Notes: generated from the sequence alone by a model not told the origin. 64,000 nucleotides of DNA from Microvirga terricola (GCF_011777495.1 NZ_JAATJS010000002.1:434001-498000); one strand, 5' to 3'; positions 25,768 through 35,576 are shown, counted from the stretch's first letter. Numbers and translations are program-made.

Positions 25768-25825
25768 AGAGGGCGCTTCGCGCGCCCTCTCGCATAAAGC
25801 CGTTCCGTCAGGGAGCGGCTTTTTT
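25768..25825 (+). terminator. Tandem hairpins ending the cspA transcript
   Basis: First hairpin AGAGGGCGC - TTCGC - GCGCCCTCT (25768-25790). The second has arms AAAGCCGTTCC and GGAGCGGCTTT followed by a T-run (25796-25825); only the second is a canonical intrinsic terminator. infA starts 22 bp later, so partial read-through from cspA is possible. Confidence 0.85.
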
Positions 25826-25847
25826 GTTGTTAGATGGAAGGCTTTGC

Positions 25848-26129
25848 ATGGCAAAGGAAGAACTGATTACGTTCGAAGGGCTTGTGACCGAAATTCTGCC
25901 CGATGCGCGCTATCGCGTGCAGCTCGACAATGGGCATGAGGTGATTGCCTATACGGCCGGCAAGATGAAGAAGAACCGCATCAAGACCCTTGCGGGCGAC
26001 CGCGTGACCGTCGAGATGTCGCCTTACGACCTCGAGAAGGGCCGTCTCATCTTCCGCCACAAGGATTCAGGCGCCTCGAGCGGTCCTCGTCCGCCCCAGC
26101 GCGGTAATCAGCAGTTCCGGCGGCGTTAA
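25848..26129 (+). CDS. infA: Translation initiation factor IF-1
   Basis: 93-residue S1/OB-fold factor binding the 30S A site. The core [47 protein letters not shown]... [18 protein letters not shown] is IF-1. It carries a C-terminal extension of about 20 residues, basic and Ser/Gly/Pro-rich ([17 protein letters not shown]), beyond the usual 72. ATG 25848 with GGAAGG upstream; a longer frame from 25824 begins in the terminator and is not credible. Another infA elsewhere in the genome is likely. Confidence 0.92.
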   Translation: MAKEELITFEGLVTEILPDARYRVQLDNGHEVIAYTAGKMKKNRIKTLAGDRVTVEMSPYDLEKGRLIFRHKDSGASSGPRPPQRGNQQFRRR

Positions 26130-26148
26130 GGCCTAGGGCCGAGAGGCC

Positions 26149-26697
26149 TCATGCGACCGCGTGCATCACCGACAGGATGACGCGGTCTGGGCCGATATCC
26201 TCCTCGATATCGGTAAAGTGCATCAGTTCCGCTAGACGGTGCCGGGCCCGGTTGACCCGGCTTTTGATGGTGCCTACGGCGCAGCCGCAGATTTCGGCTG
26301 CCTGCTCGTATGAGAAGCCGGACGCGCCGACGAGCAGCAACGCCTCGCGCTGATCGTGGGGCAGGCGCGCGAGAGCTTTCTGCAGATCCTCGAAATCGAG
26401 ATGCGGCAACTGGCTCGGCTGGACCGACAGCGAAGCTGCGTATTTCCCGTCCGCGTCTTCCACCTCGCGGCGGCGCTTGCGGTATTCCGAGTGAAAGAGA
26501 TTGCGCAGGATCGTGAAGAGCCAGGCCTGCATGTTGGTGCCGGGCTGGAAGCGATCGATATTGGCGATCGCGCGCATGAGCGTTTCCTGCACGAGATCGT
26601 CCGCGCGATCCACGTTGTTCGTCAACGAAATGGCGAAGGCCCGCAGGTTCGGCGTGGCCCGGAGCATGGACTCGCGAAGGGAGGTGTCGATGCTCAT
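26149..26697 (-). CDS. ecfG: RNA polymerase sigma factor EcfG, general stress response
   Basis: 182-residue ECF sigma factor of the EcfG (ECF15) group. Region 2 (residues 17-85: NLRAFAISLTNNVDRADDLVQETLMRAIANIDRFQPGTNMQAWLFTILRN) and region 4 (118-170: LARLPHDQREALLLVGASGFSYEQAAEICGCAVGTIKSRVNRARHRL) are complete. EcfG directs the alphaproteobacterial general stress response. The start overlaps the nepR stop (ATGA). An EcfG-like promoter upstream of nepR implies self-activation. Confidence 0.95.
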   Translation of the reverse strand: MSIDTSLRESMLRATPNLRAFAISLTNNVDRADDLVQETLMRAIANIDRFQPGTNMQAWLFTILRNLFHSEYRKRRREVEDADGKYAASLSVQPSQLPHLDFEDLQKALARLPHDQREALLLVGASGFSYEQAAEICGCAVGTIKSRVNRARHRLAELMHFTDIEEDIGPDRVILSVMHAVA

Positions 26698-26930
26698 GGC
26701 TGAGCCTTTTCTGACAACCCCTCGGTCAAGCGGTCGATGAGCTCGACGAACCGGTCTGGGACCGGCTGCTCGCCGAGGGCGAGGGACTCGTAGAACTGAC
26801 GCAGACGCAAGCCCAACTGCGCCTGCACGGTGCGAGACACGGCAGGGGATTTCTTATGCGGCTCCGATGTCGGTTCGAAATCGGAGAGATGTCTGGAACT
26901 CTTCATCTTAACGGCGCCATCCTGCTCCAT
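26694..26930 (-). CDS. nepR: Anti-sigma factor NepR
   Basis: 78-residue anti-sigma factor that holds EcfG inactive until phosphorylated PhyR takes it away. The NepR core is clear: LGLRLRQFYESLALGEQPVPDRFVELIDRL, two helices separated by the PxPxRF turn, with a disordered N-terminus. ATG 26930 is preferred; ATG 26906 and TTG 26942 are alternatives. First gene of the nepR-ecfG operon. Confidence 0.92.
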   Translation of the reverse strand: MEQDGAVKMKSSRHLSDFEPTSEPHKKSPAVSRTVQAQLGLRLRQFYESLALGEQPVPDRFVELIDRLTEGLSEKAQP

Positions 26931-26986
26931 TCGATCTCGCAACCTCCGAGCGGGCGCGCTTACGGACAGCGCCCCACTGAGGGACC

Positions 26987-27011
26987 AACGCCAAGCCTGG
27001 GGGATCGTTCC
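26987..27011 (-). promoter_or_regulatory. EcfG-type promoter of nepR-ecfG
   Basis: On the minus strand GGAAC - 16 nt - CGTT, 56 bp before the nepR ATG. It indicates positive autoregulation of the stress sigma factor, as in other alphaproteobacteria. Confidence 0.78.
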
Positions 27012-27050
27012 CCGTCGGATGGGATTCCTTTCGAGCCACGGCCTTGAAAG

Positions 27051-27076
27051 GGAACTTAGTCCTCGCCTTGGCCGTT
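27051..27076 (+). promoter_or_regulatory. EcfG-type promoter of the DUF3309 gene
   Basis: GGAAC - 17 nt - CGTT, 60 bp before the DUF3309 ATG. It lies 40 bp from, and divergent to, the nepR promoter, so both would respond to the same sigma factor. Confidence 0.75.
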
Positions 27077-27136
27077 CTGCGTGCAGCGGACCGGGGCGCT
27101 GACGCGGCAGCGCAAAGACAAGGGGAGCATCAGGAC

Positions 27137-27295
27137 ATGAGTGCCACCACCATCCTGCTCATCGTCATCATCCTTCTTCTTCTGGGCGCGGTTCCCTCCT
27201 GGCCCTACAGCCGCAACTGGGGCTACGGCCCAAGCGGTATTCTGGGCGTCCTCTTCATCATTCTGATCGTGTTGCTGTTGCTGGGGCGCATCTAG
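27137..27295 (+). CDS. DUF3309 family small membrane protein
   Basis: 52-residue hydrophobic protein with two membrane segments (ILLIVIILLLLGAVPSWPYS and GILGVLFIILIVLLLLGRI) joined by the family motif WPYSRNWGYGPSG. GGGGAG and AGGAC lie upstream of ATG 27137. Function unknown; family members are often stress-induced, which fits the EcfG-like promoter here. Confidence 0.92.
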   Translation: MSATTILLIVIILLLLGAVPSWPYSRNWGYGPSGILGVLFIILIVLLLLGRI

Positions 27296-27627
27296 CGTGC
27301 GGCAGGGCTGCCGGTGCGACGTCGCACACCGCGCGACGATGTGACGGTGTACCGATATCGCGCCGCTGCCGCCTCGGCGAGCGAGGACCGAAAGTCGCGT
27401 TGTAGAGAGACGCTTTCGCTCTCGCGCCCCCCGACGTGGCGGTGCGGTCGTGTCCTTGGACTACCAGGGCAGCCCCCGCCATCCGATCCCCTTGGGTGGC
27501 GGGGGTGTCGTGCGCCCTCGCGGTTAGCAAAACACGGCGGCATTCCGCAGGGTCGGAATTGACTTGACGCGCACAATGCTGAACCTGCAACAATATCCGC
27601 TACGGAAACTATCGCCGGGGCCGTTCC
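27296..27627. other. Intergenic region with hairpin, no gene seen
   Basis: 332 bp between the DUF3309 gene and the sensor kinase. One marked hairpin, CCCCCGCCA (27473-27481) / TGGCGGGGG (27497-27505), has no T-run. TTGACTTGACG near 27561 could be a -35 region for the kinase. Short ORFs here have unlikely composition. Confidence 0.4.
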
Positions 27628-28947
27628 TTGTTGAACCGTTATACCAATCTTGCGCCAGCCAATTCCCCGGCCGCTTATGCCATTACGGCGGTCATGGTGG
27701 CGCTTGCGATCACGGTGCGCATGGCCCTTCAGCCTCTGCTCGGCGACAACCTGCTCTACATCACGCTCTATCCTGTCGTGCTCACGGTCACCGTATTCGG
27801 CGGCGGCAGAGCAGGGATGCTGGCGCTTGTGCTGGGGCTCTTTGTTGCGGCGGCCTTTCCGGCGGAGACGGGCAAGCCGCTGCTCAGTGCCGGCACACTG
27901 GTGGGTCTGGGGCTTTACCTTGCCGGCGCAGGGCTGTCCGTTTGGGTCGCTGACGCGCTAAGGCGCACGGTGGAGCGGCTGGAGGTGGAGCGGGAAAAAC
28001 TCGTGACGACCCTCGGCGCCACGGGCGCGGGCACCTGGCGATGGGACTTTCGGGAGGATTGCATCGAGTGGGACCCAGCCCTGGCGAGTCTTTTTCGCCT
28101 CGATCCTGCCGATGTGCCCCGGCGCGGTGCGGAGTTCATACGGTTCGTCTACCCGGAGGACCTGGCCTATGTGGAAGGGGCCGTCCGCAAGGCGGCGGAG
28201 ACGGGAAGCGGCGAATACGAATTCAGGGCAGTGCTTCCCGACGGCGATATCCGCTGGATGTATTGCCGCTGTCGGATGATCCGCGACCCGAAGCGGTTGC
28301 CTTATCCGTTGATGGTGGGCGCGTGTCTTGACGTGACTGAGCGCAAGCAGGGGCTGGAGCGCCAGAACCTTTTGGTGCACGAGCTGAACCACCGGGTGAA
28401 GAACACTCTTTCCGTGGTGCAATCCCTCGCGCTTCAAACCCTGCGCGGCAGCACCAGCCTTGAATCCTTCAAGGAGGCGTTTCAGGCTCGCCTCTTGGCG
28501 CTGTCGGCCACCCACAACATCCTCACGGAGGCCTTGTGGGAAAGCGCCTGCATGCGCGAAATTCTCTCCGCCGAACTCGAGCCCTTCGGCGGCATCGACG
28601 AGCGGCGCGTGAGCGCCGTAGGAGACGAGATCCGCCTCACACCGCACCAGGCGCTCACCTTCGGCATGGCCTTCCACGAACTCGCCACCAACGCAGCAAA
28701 ATACGGTGCGCTTTCCGCGCCGCAGGGCAGCATCGATATCGCCTGGCGCACCGAGCAGGACTCCAGCGGCCGGTCTCTCCTCAAGGTCGATTGGGTGGAA
28801 CGCAACGGCCCGCCGGTGCACGAACCGACGCGCAAGGGCTTTGGCTCAAAACTCATCGAGCGCGGCATCCGCCACGAACTCGAAGGCTCGCTGGATATGC
28901 GGTTTCTGACGGAAGGACTGCGCTGCTCGTTTGCTGTGCCGCTGTAA
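27628..28947 (+). CDS. Sensor histidine kinase, HWE/HisKA_2 type, with DUF4118 and PAS domains
   Basis: 439-residue kinase. The N-terminal DUF4118-like membrane region has about four spans (residues 10-110). A PAS domain follows (about 130-235: ATGAGTWRWDFREDCIEWDPAL ... YCRCRMIRDPKR ... VGACLDVTERK). The phosphoacceptor block HELNHRVKNTLSVVQSLALQTLR and an ATPase domain with HELATNAAKYGALS complete it. Kinases of this class feed PhyR in the general stress response, and this gene lies 0.7 kb from nepR-ecfG, so a PhyR-kinase role is likely but inferred. Start is TTG 27628 or 27631; no ATG fits. Confidence 0.88.
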   Translation: MLNRYTNLAPANSPAAYAITAVMVALAITVRMALQPLLGDNLLYITLYPVVLTVTVFGGGRAGMLALVLGLFVAAAFPAETGKPLLSAGTLVGLGLYLAGAGLSVWVADALRRTVERLEVEREKLVTTLGATGAGTWRWDFREDCIEWDPALASLFRLDPADVPRRGAEFIRFVYPEDLAYVEGAVRKAAETGSGEYEFRAVLPDGDIRWMYCRCRMIRDPKRLPYPLMVGACLDVTERKQGLERQNLLVHELNHRVKNTLSVVQSLALQTLRGSTSLESFKEAFQARLLALSATHNILTEALWESACMREILSAELEPFGGIDERRVSAVGDEIRLTPHQALTFGMAFHELATNAAKYGALSAPQGSIDIAWRTEQDSSGRSLLKVDWVERNGPPVHEPTRKGFGSKLIERGIRHELEGSLDMRFLTEGLRCSFAVPL

Positions 28948-28967
28948 GTGGTCCATGGCGCGCCGCC

Positions 28968-31685
28968 TTAGCGCCCCTTCCGCCCCTTATACTTCGGCTT
29001 CTGCCCCGCGAACCCTTGCGTACTGCGCGCCATCGGGCGTTCCTTGAAGTTCAGCGGCACTTCGCGGTCCGTGCCGGGGCCCATTTCGTCGAGGGTTGGT
29101 TTGCGGATGCGGGTGCCTTCGTCCGAGCGGCCGCGGCCTGCGGGACCCCAGGCGGCGGCGTCCTCGTCGCCGCCGCTGGCGCCTTCGGGTGAGGCTGGCA
29201 GGCCCTTCGGGGGCAAGTTGGCGCTGCGGCCGTATTTGCGTGCACCGCCATAGCGGCCCGCTTCGCGCTCAACCTCCGCCTGACGGGCGAGGGGATCGTC
29301 GCCGATCGCGAGTTCGGTCGCCTGCAGGCGCTTGAGTTCGTCGCGCAAGCGAGCGGCTTCTTCGAATTCCAGGTTCGCGGCGGCCTCGCGCATGCGCTTT
29401 TCGAGATCCGCCATGACGGCCTTGAGATTGTGGCCCACCGTCTCGCCCTGTTTCGCGAGGCCGGTATCGACGGTGACGTGATCGCGCTCGTAAACGCTTT
29501 CCAGAATATCCGCGATGTTCTTCTTGACCGATTGCGGCGTGATGCCGTGCGCGGCGTTGTAAGCCATCTGCTTGTCGCGGCGGCGGTTGGTTTCCGCAAT
29601 CGCGCGCTCCATGGAGCCGGTCATCTGGTCGGCATAGAGAATGACGCGGCCTTCCGCGTTGCGCGCGGCGCGGCCGATGGTCTGCACCAGCGAGGTTTCG
29701 GAACGCAAGAAGCCTTCCTTGTCCGCATCGAGAATGGCGACGAGCGCGCATTCCGGAATGTCGAGACCCTCGCGCAAAAGGTTGATGCCGATGAGCACGT
29801 CGAACGCGCCAAGGCGCAGATCGCGGATGATCTCGATGCGCTCCAGCGTGTCGATGTCGGAGTGCATGTAGCGCACGCGCACGCCGTTCTCGTGCAGATA
29901 TTCGGTGAGGTCTTCCGCCATACGCTTGGTGAGCGTGGTGACGAGCGTGCGATGCCCCTTCGCCGCCATCTCCTTCACCTCGCCTAAAAGGTCGTCGACC
30001 TGCGAACGCGCGGGACGAATGTCCACCACCGGGTCCACGAGGCCCGTGGGGCGAATGACCTGTTCCACGAACACACCGCCGGTCTGCTGCATCTCCCATT
30101 TCTGCGGCGTCGCGGACACGTGGACGGATTGCGGACGCATCGCATCCCATTCCTCGAAACGAAGCGGGCGGTTGTCCATGCACGAGGGCAGGCGGAAGCC
30201 GTATTCGGCGAGCGTTGCCTTGCGGCGGAAGTCGCCACGATACATGCCGCCGATCTGCGGCACGGTGACGTGGCTCTCGTCCGTGAAGACGAGGGCGTTG
30301 TCGGGCAGATACTCGAAAAGGGTCGGCGGCGGCTCGCCGGGCTTGCGGCCGGTGAGGTAGCGCGAATAGTTCTCGATGCCGTTGCACACGCCGGTCGCTT
30401 CGATCATCTCCAGGTCGAACTGCGTGCGCTGCTCCAGCCGCTGCGCTTCGAGCAACCGGCCCATGCGGGCGAGCTCCTTCAGGCGAAGCTGCAACTCGTC
30501 CTGAATGCCCTTCACCGCTTGTTGCAGGGTGGGGCGCGGCGTGACGTAGTGCGAGTTCGCATAGACCTTCACGAAGGACAGATCGTTGGTCTTCTTGCCG
30601 GTGAGCGGATCGAACTCCACGATGCTTTCGATCTCATCGCCGAAGAGGCCGATGCGCCACGCGCGATCTTCCAAGTGTGCAGGAAACAGTTCGATGACAT
30701 CGCCGCGCACGCGAAAAGTGCCACGCGCGAAATCGTTCTGAATGCGCTTGTATTGCAGGGCCACCAGATCCGCGATGAGCTGGCGCTGTTCGATGCGCTC
30801 GCCCACCTTCACGGAGAAGGTCATGGCCGTATAGGTTTCGACCGAGCCGATACCGTAGATGCACGACACGGAGGCGACAATGATGACGTCGTCGCGTTCG
30901 ATCAGGGCGCGCGTCGCCGCATGGCGCATGCGGTCGATCTGCTCGTTAATGGAGGATTCCTTCTCAATGAACGTATCCGAGCGCGGTACATAGGCTTCCG
31001 GCTGGTAGTAGTCGTAATACGAGACGAAATATTCCACCGCGTTGTCGGGGAAGAACGATTTGAACTCGCCGTAAAGCTGCGCGGCCAGCGTCTTGTTGGG
31101 CGCGAGGATCAGCGCGGGGCGCTGCGTCTCCTCGATCACCTTCGCCATGGTGAAGGTCTTGCCTGAACCCGTGACGCCGAGCAGCACCTGATCGCGCTCG
31201 CTCCGGCGCACACCGTCCACCAGTTCCGCGATGGCCGTGGGCTGGTCGCCGGCGGGCTTGAAATCCGACACGATCTTGAAAGGGATTCCGCCTTCCGATT
31301 TTTCGGGACGAGGCGGCCGGTGGGGCACCCAGGGTTGGCCGTTCTTGAAGCGCGGGTCGCCTTCCGTCAGAAGCTTGGTGAGCGCATCGACCGTTGCTGA
31401 CACGCCAGAGGTGCCGAGGGGCGCGTCATCGCCCAACTCATCCGCCACATCCGGCCCATCGTCGAATCCCTTCATGCCGAGTTTCTTGGCGAGCGCGGGG
31501 TCCACATCCGTCATCTCGCCGTGGATGAAGGTTTCCTGCACGCGCTCGGCGAATCCTTCCGCCGCCTCCCGCTCCCGGTTGACGGCGGGATTGAGGAGAT
31601 CGGCCAGATAGGAATCCAGCGGTTTCAACTCAGGTTTCGACGCCTTCCCGGTGGAAAGCTTTGGTTTCTTCGGTGCCTTGGCCAT
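28968..31685 (-). CDS. uvrB: Excinuclease ABC subunit B
   Basis: DNA damage-verifying helicase-like subunit of UvrABC. Walker [16 protein letters not shown], the beta-hairpin region [16 protein letters not shown] and helicase motifs ([22 protein letters not shown]) are all present, as is the UVR motif near the C-terminus ([26 protein letters not shown]). 905 residues against about 673 in E. coli. The excess is a polar N-terminus of about 125 residues and a disordered C-terminal tail after the UVR motif, as in other Hyphomicrobiales. ATG 31685 chosen (AKAPKKPK); an in-frame start at 31703 is possible. Confidence 0.96.
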   Translation of the reverse strand: MAKAPKKPKLSTGKASKPELKPLDSYLADLLNPAVNREREAAEGFAERVQETFIHGEMTDVDPALAKKLGMKGFDDGPDVADELGDDAPLGTSGVSATVDALTKLLTEGDPRFKNGQPWVPHRPPRPEKSEGGIPFKIVSDFKPAGDQPTAIAELVDGVRRSERDQVLLGVTGSGKTFTMAKVIEETQRPALILAPNKTLAAQLYGEFKSFFPDNAVEYFVSYYDYYQPEAYVPRSDTFIEKESSINEQIDRMRHAATRALIERDDVIIVASVSCIYGIGSVETYTAMTFSVKVGERIEQRQLIADLVALQYKRIQNDFARGTFRVRGDVIELFPAHLEDRAWRIGLFGDEIESIVEFDPLTGKKTNDLSFVKVYANSHYVTPRPTLQQAVKGIQDELQLRLKELARMGRLLEAQRLEQRTQFDLEMIEATGVCNGIENYSRYLTGRKPGEPPPTLFEYLPDNALVFTDESHVTVPQIGGMYRGDFRRKATLAEYGFRLPSCMDNRPLRFEEWDAMRPQSVHVSATPQKWEMQQTGGVFVEQVIRPTGLVDPVVDIRPARSQVDDLLGEVKEMAAKGHRTLVTTLTKRMAEDLTEYLHENGVRVRYMHSDIDTLERIEIIRDLRLGAFDVLIGINLLREGLDIPECALVAILDADKEGFLRSETSLVQTIGRAARNAEGRVILYADQMTGSMERAIAETNRRRDKQMAYNAAHGITPQSVKKNIADILESVYERDHVTVDTGLAKQGETVGHNLKAVMADLEKRMREAAANLEFEEAARLRDELKRLQATELAIGDDPLARQAEVEREAGRYGGARKYGRSANLPPKGLPASPEGASGGDEDAAAWGPAGRGRSDEGTRIRKPTLDEMGPGTDREVPLNFKERPMARSTQGFAGQKPKYKGRKGR

Positions 31686-31747
31686 AGAACGAATATGGTA
31701 CAAAAGCGCCGATGAGGGAAGGGTGTTCGGACCGAATTCGGACCGGC

Positions 31748-32578
31748 TCAGGCCATGCCCTTCACCATCCGAAGCGAAACCGAAAGCGGGATTGGCACAG
31801 CGCCGTCGGGCAGGCGGAACATGCCATGGCCCGCAGACACCATCGAGGGGAACAGCTTGTAAGGCAGCAATTCGTGCTCGCTTAAGGTCTCAAGCCGAAG
31901 CCCTGCTTCCATTAAGCTACCAATGATATCGGAGAGCGGATGGATCCAATTGTACTGAGTGCTCGCTTCATCGTGGACATCGCCGGTATAGGATTGCGTT
32001 TCCTCAAAGACATCCGGCTTTTCGACAGGTGTGCGCCAAGCGAAGCTCGGAACGATCCGGCCCTCGCGCTCATCCAGCATTTGGGCGCACGGATGTGAAT
32101 CCGCAAAATAAAATGAGCCGCCGGGAGCCAACATATCCGCCACAACTTTGGCCCAGCGTTTGATGTCCGGAAGCCAGCAGATCGTGCCCCAAGTGGTGTA
32201 GACGAGATCGAACTCACCCTTGATGCTTTGGCGAGCGTCATAGACATCCGACTCCACGAAGGCCGCTTGCAGGTTCGCCCGTGCAGCGAGATCACGCGCA
32301 GCTGTCACGGCTGTCGGCGAAAAATCGAGCCCCGTCACAATCGCGCCGCGACGCGCAAGGGAAAGCGAGTCGAGCCCAAAATGACATTGAAGGTGCAGCA
32401 GGCGCTTGCCTTTCACATCCCCGATTTCGCTGGCCTCTACCGGGTAGAGGGTATCACGTCCGGCGATGAAGCCATCGATATCGTAGAAACCCGTCGCATC
32501 GCGAATGTGCAGTGCGGCCCGCTTGTTCCAATTGGACAGGTTGGACTTCTTCCAGATCTCACTCAAGGGAAAGCTCAT
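31748..32578 (-). CDS. Class I SAM-dependent methyltransferase
   Basis: 276-residue methyltransferase, target unknown. The SAM site is [31 protein letters not shown] (about 54-84), a UbiG/Tam-like pattern, followed by [17 protein letters not shown] and [14 protein letters not shown]. Its GC content looks lower than that of its neighbours, so recent transfer is possible. Divergent from the phytase-like gene. Confidence 0.85.
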   Translation of the reverse strand: MSFPLSEIWKKSNLSNWNKRAALHIRDATGFYDIDGFIAGRDTLYPVEASEIGDVKGKRLLHLQCHFGLDSLSLARRGAIVTGLDFSPTAVTAARDLAARANLQAAFVESDVYDARQSIKGEFDLVYTTWGTICWLPDIKRWAKVVADMLAPGGSFYFADSHPCAQMLDEREGRIVPSFAWRTPVEKPDVFEETQSYTGDVHDEASTQYNWIHPLSDIIGSLMEAGLRLETLSEHELLPYKLFPSMVSAGHGMFRLPDGAVPIPLSVSLRMVKGMA

Positions 32579-32897
32579 TGTAATTTCATTTCATTCTGCG
32601 TCCGTTGTTATGGGCCAAACGGGCTCAGTGCAAGGAAATAAGCGCGGCGAGTTCAAGGATTTCCCGCTTGGCAGGAGGCGACGGCCGTTGCGATGCGTCC
32701 CAGTTCGGTGACGTCCACGCACGTTCCACAAAATGGCCGACCTGGGTTGCATCCAGCTGGAAGACCACCTGCTTGCGCGTTCCGCGTCATCGCCTCGCAA
32801 CCGCGGTTGAGACGCTTGCCGGCTGTTGGGGGCGTCATTCGCCCGTCATGGGAATGTCGCATGTGGGTCTTGCTGCATATATTCCAGTGAGGGCACC
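32579..32897. other. Gene-poor region between methyltransferase and phytase-like gene
   Basis: 319 bp. The only frame with protein-like composition is a 47-codon stretch on the minus strand (separate entry). The promoters for both flanking divergent genes must lie here. No hairpin terminator seen. Confidence 0.35.
32625..32768 (-). CDS. Possible small gene or remnant, 47 codons
   Basis: Minus-strand frame from GTG 32768 to TGA 32625-32627. The peptide (VVFQLDATQVGHFVERAWTS ... REILELAALISLH) has balanced, protein-like composition and GC-rich third positions, unlike the overlapping frames. A weak GGAACGC site precedes the GTG. No family recognised; it could be the C-terminal remnant of a lost gene. 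Confidence 0.22.
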   Translation of the reverse strand: MVFQLDATQVGHFVERAWTSPNWDASQRPSPPAKREILELAALISLH

Positions 32898-35081
32898 ATG
32901 CATCATCGTTTCGCCGTCGGCTCGCTTGCTGCGATCCTTCTGTCCGGCACCGCTTTTTCGGCATCTGCCGCCGAGTATTTCGACCGCATCGCGAGTTTCC
33001 CCATCATCGCGAACTTGCCGAAGGACGCGGATCCAAAGGGCGCGACGGTGGCGGAGATCATTTCCGCAAGCGAGGATGGTAAGCTGCTCGTCTATACCGA
33101 CAGCCCGCGCAAGGCGATCGGCTTCATCGACATCGCGAACCCGGCCCAGCCGATGCCCGGCGGCCTCGTGAACGTGGGCGGCGAGCCGACCTCGGTGAAG
33201 GTCATCGGGTCCCGCGCTTTCGTTGCGGTCAACACGTCGGAAAGCTACACCAATCCGAGCGGCAAGTTGGTACTTGTCGATCTCGCCGACAAGAAGATTT
33301 CCGGCGAATGCAAGCTGCCAGGTCAGCCGGACTCGATTTCCTCCAAGGCGGGTGTTCTCGCCATCGCCATCGAAAACGAGCGTGACGAGAAGGTGAATGA
33401 CGGCGCGCTGCCGCAGATGCCGGCCGGGATGCTGGTGCTCGGCGCGCTCAATGGCGACAAGTTCGAGTGCGCGAGCCTCAAGACCGTCGACGTGACGGGC
33501 CTTGCGACGATTGCCCGTGAGGACCCGGAACCGGAATTCGTTGACGTATCGGATGACGGCAAGGTCGTTCTCTCGCTGCAGGAGAACAACCACATCGTGA
33601 TCGTCGATGGCCGCAGCGGAAAAATCGAGACGCACTTTTCTGCCGGCAGCGTCGACCTGAAGAACATCGACACCAAGAAGGACGGTAAGATCGACCTGAG
33701 CGGCTCGATGAAGGACGTTCCGCGCGAGCCCGATGCGGTGCATTGGCTCGATGCGAACCGCTTCGTCACTGCGAACGAAGGTGATTGGAAGGGTGGATCG
33801 CGCGGCTTCACCATCTTCAACAAGGACGGCTCGGTGGCTTACGAATCCGGCCCGAGCCTGGAGCATGAGATCGTTTCCATCGGCCACTATCCTGACAAGC
33901 GCAACAAGAAGGGCGTCGAGATCGAAGGTCTTGAGGTCGCTGAGTTCGGCAAGGATCGTCTGATCTTCGTCGGCTCCGAGCGCGGTTCGGTTGTCGCGGT
34001 TTATCGCGACACTGGCGCTGCACCGGAACCGTTGCAGATCCTGCCGACCGGCAGTGGTCCTGAGGGGCTTCTCGCGATCCCCTCGCGCAATCTGTTCGTC
34101 GCCACGAGCGAAACCGGCTTCCAGGCTGAAGGCGGTGTCGCGCCGCATGTGATGATCTATGAACGCGCCGAGCGCGCGGCTCCCGCTTATCCGACGATCC
34201 GCTCCGTGAAGAACGCGGCCGGATTGCCGATGGGTTGGGGAGCGCTCTCCGGCCTTGCGGCGGACAGGACGCAGGCCGGAAAGCTCTATGCGATCACCGA
34301 CAGCTTCTATGAAGGTGCTCCACGCATCCTCACCATCGATGCGACCAAGAAGCCCGCTCTCATCATGGCCGAGACTTTCGTGACCCGCAACGGCGCGGTC
34401 GCTGAAAAGCTCGATCTCGAGGGCATCGCCACCGCGTCTGATGGCGGCTTCTGGCTGGCGTCGGAAGGCAATCTCGAAAAGGGCGTGAAAAACCTGCTCA
34501 TCAAGGTCGATGCCAAGGGCACGATCCAGGAAGAGATCAACGTTTCCGCAAGCCTCGAACAGGGCGCGAAGAACTACGGCTTTGAAGGCGTCACGGTGAC
34601 GGGCTTGGGTGCGAGCGAAACCATCTGGCTCGCGGTTCAGCGTGAGTGGGCGGATGATGGCAAGGGTTTCGTGAAGCTTCTCGCTTACACGCCCGCGACC
34701 AAGAGCTGGGGCGCCGTGCGCTACCCGCTCGACAAGACGGAGAACGGCTGGATCGGCCTGTCCGAAATCACCGCCGTCGGCGACCGCTTCATCGTCATCG
34801 AGCGCGACAACCAGATCGCCGAGAAGGCCAAGGTGAAGAAGCTTTACGTCATCGCTGCAGCCGACATGAAGCCTGCGCCTCTCGGCGGCGAACTGCCCGT
34901 CGTCAAGAAGACCGAGCTGCGCGATCTGCTGCCGGATCTGAAAGCCGCCAAGGGCTATGTGCTCGACAAGGTCGAGGGCTTCACGGTGGATGCGGCGGGC
35001 GACGCCTACTTCGTCACCGACAATGACGGTGTTGACAATTCTTCGGGCGAGACGCAGTTCATCAAGCTCGGCAAGCTCTGA
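32898..35081 (+). CDS. Exported esterase-like/phytase-like domain protein with beta-propeller N-terminus
   Basis: 727-residue secreted protein with a signal peptide (RFAVGSLAAILLSGTAFSASAAEY). The N-terminal half (30-430) is a repeat-rich propeller-type domain of the choice-of-anchor-I / LVIVD kind (IGFIDIANPAQP, LVLVDLADKK, HIVIVDGRSGKI, GPEGLLAIPSRN). The C-terminal half (about 440-727) matches the esterase-like activity of phytase family (SGLAADRTQAGKLYAITDSF, LDLEGIATASDGGFWLASEG, NYGFEGVTV, VEGFTVDAAGDAYFVTDNDGVD). Probably hydrolyses phosphoesters in the periplasm; substrate unknown. ATG 32898 with GAGGGC upstream. Followed by a strong terminator. Confidence 0.85.
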   Translation: MHHRFAVGSLAAILLSGTAFSASAAEYFDRIASFPIIANLPKDADPKGATVAEIISASEDGKLLVYTDSPRKAIGFIDIANPAQPMPGGLVNVGGEPTSVKVIGSRAFVAVNTSESYTNPSGKLVLVDLADKKISGECKLPGQPDSISSKAGVLAIAIENERDEKVNDGALPQMPAGMLVLGALNGDKFECASLKTVDVTGLATIAREDPEPEFVDVSDDGKVVLSLQENNHIVIVDGRSGKIETHFSAGSVDLKNIDTKKDGKIDLSGSMKDVPREPDAVHWLDANRFVTANEGDWKGGSRGFTIFNKDGSVAYESGPSLEHEIVSIGHYPDKRNKKGVEIEGLEVAEFGKDRLIFVGSERGSVVAVYRDTGAAPEPLQILPTGSGPEGLLAIPSRNLFVATSETGFQAEGGVAPHVMIYERAERAAPAYPTIRSVKNAAGLPMGWGALSGLAADRTQAGKLYAITDSFYEGAPRILTIDATKKPALIMAETFVTRNGAVAEKLDLEGIATASDGGFWLASEGNLEKGVKNLLIKVDAKGTIQEEINVSASLEQGAKNYGFEGVTVTGLGASETIWLAVQREWADDGKGFVKLLAYTPATKSWGAVRYPLDKTENGWIGLSEITAVGDRFIVIERDNQIAEKAKVKKLYVIAAADMKPAPLGGELPVVKKTELRDLLPDLKAAKGYVLDKVEGFTVDAAGDAYFVTDNDGVDNSSGETQFIKLGKL

Positions 35082-35102
35082 TTAAACACGCATTGGTGCA
35101 AG

Positions 35103-35130
35103 CGGCCGCTCAAGCCGAGCGGCCCTTTTT
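35103..35130 (+). terminator. Intrinsic terminator after the phytase-like gene
   Basis: Stem GGCCGCTC / GAGCGGCC with loop AAGCC and a CTTTTT tail. Confidence 0.88.
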
Positions 35131-35179
35131 GCTGCGCGCTGCGCCGGTGCCGCGTGAGATCGGGATGCGAGAGAAGCCG

Positions 35180-35410
35180 TTAGGCGGAAAAGGCCGTGGG
35201 GCCTTTCAGGTAAAGCTCGATGCGAGCTTCTTCCGACGCTTCGTCGGGGGATGTGTTGGTCGCCAGTTCTTCTTGCAGCAACTCGGTCCACTGGCTCGGG
35301 TTGATCGAGTCGCTGGCGGGAACGGTATCGATCAGCGCGGCATCAAGAGCCTCCTCGAGAATGCTTCTCGCGCTTCGGTCGGGCGGCGGCTGCGGTCGTC
35401 GTCGGATCAT
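35180..35410 (-). CDS. Small acidic hypothetical protein
   Basis: 76-residue protein with basic, proline-rich start (MIRRRPQPPPDR) and an acidic helical remainder (SILEEALDAAL, WTELLQEELATN, EASEEARIELYLKG). AAAGGATG lies upstream of ATG 35410. No family recognised. Same strand as the DUF3775 gene upstream, separated by 166 bp without a gene. Confidence 0.5.
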   Translation of the reverse strand: MIRRRPQPPPDRSARSILEEALDAALIDTVPASDSINPSQWTELLQEELATNTSPDEASEEARIELYLKGPTAFSA

Positions 35411-35576
35411 GAGGCATCATCCTTTCGAGGTATTTTCCAGTTTTCGCGTGATCGGTGTCGCAATTGCGGCATGGCCGCAAGATTGGTCGCGACCTCACTG
35501 GACCGTGAACAGGTTGCTCAAGCGCCGCTGAGCCCTTCCACATGGTGCCGCAGCTCACCAAAAGAGGTAAGCCATC

